From the NCBI GenBank assembly GCA_937902865.1, contig CALFNJ010000141.1, positions 1-5,596 on the forward strand: a DNA stretch of 5,596 bases, read 5' to 3'. A model generated the notes under the pieces. It searched no databases. It was not told the origin of the DNA and saw nothing but the letters and a program-made list of their open reading frames with translations. The stretch is from an uncultured Opitutaceae bacterium. Lineage in GTDB: Bacteria > Verrucomicrobiota > Verrucomicrobiia > Opitutales > Opitutaceae. Below, in pieces: positions 1 to 5,327 of the stretch. Position 1 is the first letter of the stretch. Every line of letters starts with the position of its first letter. The position numbers were made by a program, and so were the translations under genes.

Positions 1-236
1 TCTGCCTGTACTGGGCCCAGGCCCTCGCGGCGCAGACCAAGGACGCCGAGCTGAAAAAGATCTTCACACCGATCGCCGAGAAGCTCACCGCCGCCGAGAA
101 GCAGATCGTGCAGGAGATGATCGCCGTGCAGGGCAAGCCCACCGACATCGGAGGCTACTACCAGCCGGACGACAAGAAAGCCTCCGCCGCGCTGCGCCCG
201 AGCAAAACGCTCAACGACATCCTGACCGCGCTCTAA
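1..236 (+). CDS. icd: NADP-dependent isocitrate dehydrogenase, monomeric type (3' end only)
   Basis: Partial gene; its start lies before the window. The readable frame begins at base 3 and gives 77 residues before TAA at 234-236. The tail carries the C-terminal pattern I associate with the monomeric (about 740-residue) isocitrate dehydrogenases: a helical KLTAAEKQIVQEM stretch, then VQGKPTDIGGYYQPDDKKA, then LRPSKTLNDIL and the end. The dimeric Icd found in E. coli does not end this way. The enzyme oxidatively decarboxylates isocitrate to 2-oxoglutarate with NADP in the cytoplasmic TCA cycle. The catalytic and metal-binding residues are outside the window, so activity cannot be judged. A strong terminator 20 bases downstream suggests it ends its transcription unit. 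Family assignment is from memory of the C-terminal motif. Confidence 0.9.
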   Translation, partial: CLYWAQALAAQTKDAELKKIFTPIAEKLTAAEKQIVQEMIAVQGKPTDIGGYYQPDDKKASAALRPSKTLNDILTAL

Positions 237-256
237 GCCGCACTCTCTCTTTCGCC

Positions 257-291
257 AAAAGCGCTTCGTCACCCGACGAAGCGCTTTTTTT
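257..291 (+). terminator. Intrinsic terminator of the isocitrate dehydrogenase gene
   Basis: Perfect 14-bp inverted repeat: AAAAGCGCTTCGTC at 257-270, loop ACCC at 271-274, GACGAAGCGCTTTT at 275-288, running into a T tract to 291. The stem is GC-rich near the loop and ends A-rich on the left and T-rich on the right. It therefore also looks workable on the opposite strand. It begins 20 bases after the stop codon. Confidence 0.95.
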
Positions 292-307
292 GCGGCTGCA
301 TCCAGGT

Positions 308-417
308 GCCACCGACTCCTAGGTGGCCGCCGACCTCCGGGCGGCGGTGTTCGATTCCGCTGCGACAAATCGACGAACTGACACGCTCCTCCGTCGCCCG
401 GAGGTCGACGGCCACCT
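308..417. repeat. Long intergenic palindrome (paired 27-nt arms)
   Basis: The arm at 321-347 (AGGTGGCCGCCGACCTCCGG, then GCGGCGG) is the reverse complement of 391-417 at 25 of 27 positions; the differences are at arm positions 10 and 24. The 43-nt spacer has its own weak pairing: GTTCGAT at about 349-355 against ATCGACGAAC at 369-378. A shorter inverted pair, GCCACC at 308-313 and GGTGGC at 322-327, overlaps the left arm, so alternative folds exist. The element fills most of the 292-526 gap between the terminator and the next gene. The rest of that gap (418-526) shows no gene and no convincing promoter or ribosome binding site. It could be a REP/MITE-like palindromic repeat or a structured leader; no other copy is present here. 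Confidence 0.75.
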
Positions 418-526
418 TCAAGTCATTGCCATCGCAGGCACCGTCCTTGTCCGAAGCCGAAGCTCCTTCTCTCTTTTCTTCGACCTTAGCCGCTGAAAGC
501 CCAAACCTGTTCTCCCACCCATCATC

Positions 527-1411
527 ATGCCCTCTCTCAAAATCGGTTTCGTCGGACTCGGCCGCATGGGCGGCAACATGGCGCGTCGGCTGAAAGACAC
601 CGGCCACACGCTCACCGCGTTGTACGATCTTGATCGTGCGCTCGCCCAAAGCCTGGCGACCGAACTCGGCGTTCCCGCCGTCACCCGGCTGGCTGACGTC
701 GCGGCCGCAGCCGACGTCGTGTTCACCGTCGTCTCCGATGACGCCGCCCAGCTTTCGCTCTTCGGCGAAACCGGCGATTCGCTCCTGACCGCGGCCAAGG
801 GAAAGACCTTCATCAACTGCGCGACCCTCACGCCCGCCGTGCACGTCGAGCTCGAGCGCCGCGCCGCGCGCGTCGGCGCCGCCACGCTCGAAGCCTGCAT
901 GGCCTCCTCGATTCCCCAGGCGCGCAACGGCACGCTCTACCTCATGTGCGGCGGAGCGGAATCCGTTTTCCGGCAAATGCAGCCGATCCTGGAAAAGCTG
1001 AGCTCCGCCCTGCGCTACATCGGCCCCGCCGGCACCGCCGCGCAGGTGAAAGCGCTCGTGAACCTGGTGATGAACATCAACACCGCCGGCCTCGCCGAGG
1101 GCCTCGGACTCGGCCAGGCGCTGGGCCTCGACCTCAACATTCTCCGCGAAGTCTTCGCCCAGACCGGCGCGAATTCCCAGGTCCTCAAGACCGACGGCGA
1201 GGACATGCAGAACCGCGCCCACGACTGCTACTTCTCTGCCGCCCACGCCGCCAAGGACACCACCATCGCCGTCCGCCTCGCCGAGAACGCCGGCCTGACT
1301 CTCCCCCTCTCCGTCGCCACCAAGCAGCAATACGACCGCATGACCGCCCTCGGCCTCGGCACCCTCGACAAAAGCGGCATCGCCGAGCTGACCTTCAAGG
1401 GCCGGCACTGA
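527..1411 (+). CDS. 3-hydroxyisobutyrate dehydrogenase-family NAD(P)-dependent beta-hydroxyacid dehydrogenase
   Basis: Predicted to oxidise a small beta-hydroxyacid, or reduce the matching semialdehyde, in the cytoplasm. At 294 aa it has the usual family length. The Rossmann fold opens with GFVGLGRMGGNMA (residues 7-19), the family N-terminal signature. An acidic residue follows beta-2 (YDLD, 33-36), which suggests NAD rather than NADP. The catalytic lysine sits in QVKALVN (Lys175, with Asn179), and the all-helical C-terminal domain follows (GLAEGLGLGQALGLD, then GANS). The substrate loop that normally reads like DAPVSGG is EACMASS here (122-128), so the substrate is probably not hydroxyisobutyrate itself. 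The final residues ELTFKGRH and the stop are encoded inside a dispersed repeat. ATG at 527 is chosen because it starts one residue before the fold; no Shine-Dalgarno is visible. Candidate relatives include tartronate semialdehyde and glyoxylate/succinate semialdehyde reductases. Confidence 0.88.
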   Translation: MPSLKIGFVGLGRMGGNMARRLKDTGHTLTALYDLDRALAQSLATELGVPAVTRLADVAAAADVVFTVVSDDAAQLSLFGETGDSLLTAAKGKTFINCATLTPAVHVELERRAARVGAATLEACMASSIPQARNGTLYLMCGGAESVFRQMQPILEKLSSALRYIGPAGTAAQVKALVNLVMNINTAGLAEGLGLGQALGLDLNILREVFAQTGANSQVLKTDGEDMQNRAHDCYFSAAHAAKDTTIAVRLAENAGLTLPLSVATKQQYDRMTALGLGTLDKSGIAELTFKGRH

Positions 1412-1451
1412 TTTTCGAATGTAGGGGCGTTCCTTGCGGACGCCCGTTTCG
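1383..1451 (+). repeat. Dispersed repeat, copy 1 (half element)
   Basis: This stretch matches 5213-5280 over about 68 bases with only a handful of differences, including one extra T. It begins CCGAGCTGACCTTCAAGGGC and ends CGCCCGTTTCG. The core GTTCCTTGCGGACGCCC (1429-1445) recurs at 4300 and 5258. The left part codes for the last nine residues and stop of the dehydrogenase. Compared with the copy near 5213, the right inverted arm is absent and is replaced by a short hairpin. Confidence 0.9.
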
Positions 1452-1467
1452 AGCGCAAAGCGCTCGA
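1449..1467. other. Short perfect hairpin between convergent genes
   Basis: TCGAGCGC at 1449-1456, loop AAA, GCGCTCGA at 1460-1467. It lies between the stop of the + strand dehydrogenase and the stop of the - strand membrane protein (1472). No T tract follows on either strand, so it is not a standard intrinsic terminator, though the placement would suit a transcript 3' end for both genes. Confidence 0.5.
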
Positions 1468-1471
1468 TCCT

Positions 1472-3208
1472 TCATGCCTGCTCCGCTTTTTCGCACAAAT
1501 AGCCCCGGCTGAGAAGAAGCCCGCCCGCCCAGAGCAGCAGCCCGGCCAGAGCCGGCACGATATGTCGCCAGTCGGTATAGCCGACGGCCCAGTGCATGCC
1601 GAGCGAGGCTCCGTAGGCGGGAATCCCTAACCCCGCGATCGCCCACCACAGCCATCGGCCGCCGCGCCGGAAACACCAGAGCACCGGCAGCAGCATCGCC
1701 ACTCCCGACGCGAGGAGCATCCCGCCCAGCGAGGCGCGGTCATGCGCAATCACTCCGATCATTTTTTCACCGAGCGCCTGCGCCTCCTGCGCGGTGAAAC
1801 AGAGGAATCCCAAATCCTCGCTGACAAAAACCGAGGTCATGCCGATGAACGTGATCACGCCGCCCGCGATCAGCAGGCCGGCGGCATGCACGACCCACAG
1901 CAGTTGCGCCCACTGCGCCCGACGCCACCTCGCATCCTCCTCATCGGCCATTTCCGGCGGAGGTGGCCCGTCGCCCTCCTCACCCACCATGACCTGCACG
2001 GTCAGCTGAAACAAAGCCACCGCCACGAAGGCGTGCAGGGTGTCGAAGTAGCCGAATCCGAAAAACGCGAAGAAACTGGCAAAGCCCACCAGCGCGGAGG
2101 CGATGATGGCGGTCCGCGTGCCGTGCCGGCCGCGGCGCACACCCTGCCAGGCGAGCAGCGCGTACAGCCAGCCCAGCCCGAGCATGGTCCCGGCCAGCGT
2201 GCCGCGATCGTGAGCCATGAAGGCAAAAACGTTGGGCAGGTTGCGGCGCAGCGCGGCGGAGGTGAGCCCGAGATAGCTTTCGTCGTACGGCAGCAGCACC
2301 CGGCTGGCGGCGAGGGCGAGCGTCGCCCCACCGCCGACAAACAAAGCAGCGCCCAGGGCCGCGGCCCAAAACCACGACCGACGGAACAGGCTCGTGGCGC
2401 GATTCACCGGAGCCGCATCCGGCAATCGCTGGCTAAGGGCTTCGTTACAGCGCTTCACCAGGCTGGGTCCCGTGTAGATCAGGCCCGCATCGATCAGGAT
2501 CAGATCAGCACCGGCCTCGATCAGCGCCACCGCATCGCGCGGCTGGCTCACGCCTCCGGAAACAATCAAGGGCGCTCCGGCGTTTAGCCTTTTTCGCGTC
2601 GCGCGCACGGCGTCAATCAGGCCCGGAGGCATCGGCGCCGGCACCTTCCATTTCCGGTCCGCCAATGCGTCTCCCACTTGAAGCACAACGCCTGCTGAAA
2701 AATTCCCTGCCTCGTCAGTTGAACCGGAGTCCCACGCCTTGACCCGGAGTTCGGCGCCGGACGGCAAGCGCACTTTCTCGTGACCGTCGTCGTCGACGAA
2801 GCGGCGGAGCACCGGCAGGGGCAGGCTCGCGTCCGCGCGCCCCGGACGCTCGAAAGAAACCCCATCGGAAAGCCCGCCCCGCTCCCGCGCCACCGCCTGC
2901 CGCGCTCCCTCGCGCACTTCAATGCAGCCGGCCCCAAAGCCCGCCAGCCCGCGCGTGGCGCGCAACTCGGGATCGATCCTCCAGCCCAATCCCACCGGAG
3001 AGCAAAAAGCCGTGCCACCGATTCGAACCTCCAGCCGTGGATCGGGGGCCATGTGCCCCATGAATTCGATCAGCGCCCGTCCGCAGGCGCTTTTGCCCAG
3101 TCCACCAATGACGCCCAGCGCCACCGCCCGTCCCGTTTCATCAGGTAGCGCGAAGAGAACGCGCTGGGCGACCGTGCGATAAAACCAGTCGGGCATGGTC
3201 GCGAGCAT
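1472..3208 (-). CDS. Dihydroorotate dehydrogenase-like barrel fused to an eight-helix duplicated membrane domain
   Basis: This is a 578-aa protein. Residues 1-261 resemble class 2 dihydroorotate dehydrogenase: WFYRTVAQRVLFALPDETGR (8-27), then SPVGLG...GFGAGCIEV (70-98), and near the end LIVSGGVSQPRDA (214-226) with AGADLILIDAGLIYTGPSLV (232-251), the phosphate-binding part of the flavin barrel. The middle is only about 100 residues. It lacks recognisable catalytic Ser/Asn-rich and Lys motifs, so classical pyrimidine-synthesis activity is doubtful. Residues 279-567 contain about eight hydrophobic helices in two repeats of four. Each repeat has an HDRxxLxG motif (333-340; 489-496) followed 53-54 residues later by GYxDxxH (386-392; 543-549). 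An acidic proline-rich linker (409-426) separates the repeats. The protein is probably in the cytoplasmic membrane with a cytoplasmic barrel. ATG at 3208 or 3196 (MPDWFY) are both possible; neither has a clear ribosome binding site. The actual reaction is unknown. Confidence 0.8.
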   Translation of the reverse strand: MLATMPDWFYRTVAQRVLFALPDETGRAVALGVIGGLGKSACGRALIEFMGHMAPDPRLEVRIGGTAFCSPVGLGWRIDPELRATRGLAGFGAGCIEVREGARQAVARERGGLSDGVSFERPGRADASLPLPVLRRFVDDDGHEKVRLPSGAELRVKAWDSGSTDEAGNFSAGVVLQVGDALADRKWKVPAPMPPGLIDAVRATRKRLNAGAPLIVSGGVSQPRDAVALIEAGADLILIDAGLIYTGPSLVKRCNEALSQRLPDAAPVNRATSLFRRSWFWAAALGAALFVGGGATLALAASRVLLPYDESYLGLTSAALRRNLPNVFAFMAHDRGTLAGTMLGLGWLYALLAWQGVRRGRHGTRTAIIASALVGFASFFAFFGFGYFDTLHAFVAVALFQLTVQVMVGEEGDGPPPPEMADEEDARWRRAQWAQLLWVVHAAGLLIAGGVITFIGMTSVFVSEDLGFLCFTAQEAQALGEKMIGVIAHDRASLGGMLLASGVAMLLPVLWCFRRGGRWLWWAIAGLGIPAYGASLGMHWAVGYTDWRHIVPALAGLLLWAGGLLLSRGYLCEKAEQA

Positions 3209-3315
3209 GCAGGTGCCTGCACCGCCGCCAAGCTTCGCCGTGCGACGCTGCCAACCGCGTCCACGCTTTCCGGTAACCAGAAAGGGTCAGGCTGGATTTC
3301 ATGACGTGCTGATCC

Positions 3316-3388
3316 AAAAAACGCCCGCTCACAAATTTCCGGGAAGGGCCTCCGGGGAAATTCGATCCCAGCCGCCTCACAGCGGCTG
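3316..3388 (-). terminator. Possible transcript end after the sigma factor gene
   Basis: Reading the - strand, a 7-bp stem CAGCCGC/GCGGCTG (3388-3382 with 3375-3369) encloses the sigma factor stop codon. A second inverted pair AATTTCC/GGAAATT (3362-3356 with 3340-3334) follows, and then a run of six T at 3321-3316. The T run lies 12 bases beyond the second stem, so this is not canonical. It may weakly separate the sigma factor gene from the membrane-protein gene 168 bases downstream. I see no convincing promoter for that gene in this gap. Confidence 0.35.
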
Positions 3389-4267
3389 CTCCACGCGTTT
3401 CTGCGGTGGAAGCTGCAGATGATGCAGCTTCTCCGGATTGCAGATGATGTAGATCGCGCTGACGCGATCATCTGTGATTTCAAACGAGAACGCATAGTGC
3501 ACCTGCTCGCTGAGCGACATCAGGAAGCCCGGGGCGCCATTGATCGCCACTGGGCGGCGTTCCATCTGCAGGAAGAAACGCGGCCACATGCCGAGGAGGA
3601 AGCGGGACGTGTGGTCTGCCCCGAGAATCGGCCGGCCGGCTGCTTTCACCCGGCCGCCGCCGTCGCTGTAAACCGTGCAGTCTTCGGTCAGCAGCGCGAG
3701 GACCGCGGTCATGTCACCGCTCGCCGTGGCGGCGACAAAAGCGTCGACGAGTTGCTGCGCGTGCGCGGTGGGCGGCGCCGCTGGCCGGGGTGCCACGCCG
3801 AGCTGGGCCTTGGCGCGGCGAACGATCTGGCGGCAGTTCGCCTCGGTCTTGTCCACGATCGCCGCGATTTCCTCGTAGTCCCGGCTGAAGACTTCGCGCA
3901 GCAGGAAGACCGCGCGCTCGGTCGGCCCAAGGGTTTCGAGCATCAGCATGAAGGCCATCGTCAGCGAATCCGCGAGCTCGGCGGCCGATCCGGGATCAGC
4001 GGCCGACTCCGGCGCGGCGAGCGGCTCGGGCAGCCACACGCCGTAGTATTCCTCGCGCCGGTGCCGCGCCGAGCGCAGCTGGTCGATGCAGGCGCGCGTC
4101 GTCGCCGACACGAGCCAGGCCTTCGGCACGAGGATCGCGGTGGCGTCCTGCTGGCGCCACCGCAGCCAGATCTCCTGCACCACGTCCTCCGCGTCCGTCA
4201 CGCTCCCGAGCATGCGGTAGGCGATGCCGAACAGGAGCGGACGGTGGGCTTGGAAGACCTCGGACAC
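3377..4267 (-). CDS. ECF41-type RNA polymerase sigma factor with C-terminal SnoaL-like domain (SigJ-like)
   Basis: This is an extracytoplasmic-function sigma factor that directs RNA polymerase to a small set of promoters. From GTG at 4267 it is 296 aa. Region 2 is HRPLLFGIAYRMLGSVTDAEDVVQE (8-32) through ACIDQLRSARHRR (59-71). The linker motif WLPEP is at 78-82. Region 4 is LGPTERAVFLLREVFSRDYEEIA (113-135) with the recognition helix around TEANCRQIVRRAKAQL (141-156). The NTF2/SnoaL-like domain (about 169-281) carries DGGGR (202-206) and NPEKL (277-281). The WLPEP, DGGG(K/R)V and NP(D/E)KL motifs define group ECF41, whose C-terminal domain replaces an anti-sigma factor; no anti-sigma gene is adjacent. 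The GTG start gives MSEVFQAHRP, as in relatives. An ATG at 4363 would add 32 residues read through the upstream gene's end and a repeat fragment, and is less likely. The gene is the second of an operon with the NmrA-like gene. Confidence 0.93.
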   Translation of the reverse strand: MSEVFQAHRPLLFGIAYRMLGSVTDAEDVVQEIWLRWRQQDATAILVPKAWLVSATTRACIDQLRSARHRREEYYGVWLPEPLAAPESAADPGSAAELADSLTMAFMLMLETLGPTERAVFLLREVFSRDYEEIAAIVDKTEANCRQIVRRAKAQLGVAPRPAAPPTAHAQQLVDAFVAATASGDMTAVLALLTEDCTVYSDGGGRVKAAGRPILGADHTSRFLLGMWPRFFLQMERRPVAINGAPGFLMSLSEQVHYAFSFEITDDRVSAIYIICNPEKLHHLQLPPQKRVEQPL

Positions 4268-4290
4268 GAGCGATGGCAGTGGCGATTCCG

Positions 4291-4318
4291 ACGCAGGGGG
4301 TTCCTTGCGGGCGCCCTG
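4291..4318 (+). repeat. Dispersed repeat, copy 3 (core fragment) between two operon genes
   Basis: GTTCCTTGCGGGCGCCC at 4300-4316 is identical over 17 bases to 5258-5274 and differs by one base from 1429-1445. The preceding bases (ACGCAGGGG) also resemble the ACGTAGGGG of the complete copy. It lies in the 61-base gap between the NmrA-like gene and the sigma factor gene. Its GGCGCCC (4310-4316) pairs with GGGCGCC at 4337-4343, making a 7-bp stem across the NmrA-like stop codon. Confidence 0.8.
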
Positions 4319-4328
4319 GTTGGCCCCG

Positions 4329-5117
4329 TTATTTCCGGGCGCCGCCCTGGCGAAGCCAATCATCAAAGTGCATCGCACCCAGCCGCGCGCCGGCGGCGGG
4401 AACGAGGCTGCGATCGTCCACGGGAATGCCGCCGAAATAGCCCGCCGCAGGATCGACCACGACGCGGCGCGGGTCATTCGTCGCGCGAAACAGCCGCCGG
4501 ACTAGCTCGTCCATCCGGATCTGATCCGGCCCGGCGATTTCCACAAAGCCCTGCCGCGGCGAACCGGGAACGACATCCGCCAGCAAGGCCGCCACGTCAT
4601 CGGACACCATCGGCTGCATGAGCGCGGCCGGCAGCCGGACTTCCGTGCCCGCCGTAGCCGTCTGCGCGATCGCCGGCACGAATTCGAAGAACTGCGTCGC
4701 GCGCACCACGGTGTATGGCACGCCGCCGGCCTTGATCAGATTCTCCTGCGCGAGCTTCGCCCGGAAATAGCCGCCCGCCTGCAGGCGCTCCGTGCCGACC
4801 ACGGACAAGGCGACGTGATGCTGCACGCCAGCCGTGCGCTCCGCCGCAAGGATGTTGGTGGTCGCCTTCTGGAAGAATTCGAGCACGGCCCGGTCCTCGA
4901 AGGATGGTGAATTGGACACATCGACGACCGTCTGGGCTCCGGCGAACGCCGCGGCGAGCCCCTCGCCCGTCACGGTATTGACGCCCGAGGACGGCGAGGC
5001 CGGCGCGACCTCGTGGCCGCGCTGGCGCAGCTGCGCGACCAGCTTGGAGCCGATCAGGCCGGTGCCGCCGATCACGACGATTTTCAGTTTCCGAGGGGTG
5101 GAGGGAGTTGTGCTCAT
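4329..5117 (-). CDS. NmrA-like NAD(P)-binding oxidoreductase/epimerase (atypical short-chain dehydrogenase), ECF41 partner
   Basis: This is a 262-aa cytoplasmic protein from ATG at 5117. The Rossmann strand and glycine loop are KIVVIGGTGLIGSKLV (12-27). ALSVVGTERL (103-112) is followed by the YFRAK motif (Tyr117, Lys121), matching the YxxxK of short-chain dehydrogenases. PYTVVRATQFFEF and a GPDQIRMDELVRRL segment are typical of NmrA/SDR atypical proteins. The C-terminus ends FDDWLRQGGARK, where related proteins often have a FxxWL ending. Substrate and reaction direction are unknown. It is the first gene of a two-gene operon with the ECF41 sigma factor. ECF41 factors are characteristically paired with a carboxymuconolactone decarboxylase, oxidoreductase or epimerase gene, and this is the oxidoreductase/epimerase kind. 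The frame stays open to 5459, but that extension crosses the promoter and a repeat. ATG at 5123 (two residues longer) is the alternative start. Confidence 0.9.
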   Translation of the reverse strand: MSTTPSTPRKLKIVVIGGTGLIGSKLVAQLRQRGHEVAPASPSSGVNTVTGEGLAAAFAGAQTVVDVSNSPSFEDRAVLEFFQKATTNILAAERTAGVQHHVALSVVGTERLQAGGYFRAKLAQENLIKAGGVPYTVVRATQFFEFVPAIAQTATAGTEVRLPAALMQPMVSDDVAALLADVVPGSPRQGFVEIAGPDQIRMDELVRRLFRATNDPRRVVVDPAAGYFGGIPVDDRSLVPAAGARLGAMHFDDWLRQGGARK

Positions 5118-5127
5118 CACCATCTCA

Positions 5128-5154
5128 GACGAGACAGCCCCGCGATTTGTGACA
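5128..5154 (-). promoter_or_regulatory. ECF41 sigma factor promoter of the NmrA-sigma operon
   Basis: On the - strand TGTCACA (5154-5148) is followed by exactly 16 bases and then CGTC (5131-5128). This equals the published ECF41 target consensus as I know it (TGTCACA, 16 nt, CGTC). It sits directly upstream of the gene paired with an ECF41 sigma factor, the expected place. The end of CGTC is 4 bases from the ATG at 5123 and 10 bases from the ATG at 5117, so transcription should begin at or next to the start codon. I noticed no second TGTCACA/CGTC pair in the window. Confidence 0.92.
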
Positions 5155-5212
5155 GCTGCCGGGAACGCTGCGTCTCCAGGGCGCCCATCGAAGGATATGA
5201 TCGAGTCGGAAC

Positions 5213-5327
5213 CCGAGCTGACCTTCAAAGGCCGGCACTGATTCCGAACGTAGGGGCGTTCCTTGCGGGCGCCCGTTTCGCGATCGCCAATCCGGGCGTC
5301 CGTAAAGGACACCCCTACGCATTCGGA
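5213..5327. repeat. Dispersed repeat, copy 2 (complete element with inverted arms)
   Basis: The left part (5213-5280) is a direct repeat of 1383-1451. The left arm 5243-5275 (from TCCGAACGTAGGGGCG to GGGCGCCCG) pairs with the right arm 5293-5327 (CGGGCGTCCG to CCCCTACGCATTCGGA). Over the central 27 bases, 22 match, and the outer ends also agree apart from a two-base insertion. The 17-base loop includes GCGATCGC. The resulting hairpin lies between the alpha/beta hydrolase and the ECF41 promoter, and its outer right arm includes the hydrolase stop codon. It may end hydrolase transcription, though no T run follows on the - strand. Confidence 0.88.

Noticed and set aside
308..417. Possible tRNA or CRISPR-like structure
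   Set aside because: No cloverleaf with anticodon and T-loop bases, and only one inverted pair rather than regularly spaced direct repeats.
269..1408. Long antisense reading frame opposite the dehydrogenase (379 codons)
   Set aside because: Low-complexity Gly/Ala/Glu/Val-rich product with no fold motif, lying opposite a clear enzyme gene; typical of GC-rich codon-position bias.
1449..1467. Hairpin as an intrinsic terminator for either convergent gene
   Set aside because: Eight-bp stem with a three-base loop but no T tract on either strand; kept only as a structural feature.
1742..2587. Open frame on the + strand opposite the membrane-fusion gene
   Set aside because: Product rich in His/Arg/Gln/Pro with no recognisable domain; the - strand frame has clear barrel and membrane segments.
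3209..3376. Small gene between the sigma factor and membrane-fusion genes
   Set aside because: Open frames here are short, cross into the neighbouring genes out of frame and have no start signal or recognisable motif.
4268..4477. N-terminal extension of the sigma factor frame to an ATG at 4477
   Set aside because: Lies almost wholly inside the NmrA-like coding region in another frame and adds sequence not seen before region 2 in ECF41 proteins.
3419..4621. 400-codon + strand frame opposite the sigma factor and NmrA-like genes
   Set aside because: Spans two recognisable genes on the other strand and has an Arg/His/Gly-rich composition with no motif.
5280..5287. GCGATCGC palindrome in the repeat loop
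   Set aside because: Single 8-base palindrome in GC-rich DNA; no array or spacing to suggest an origin or methylation-site cluster.
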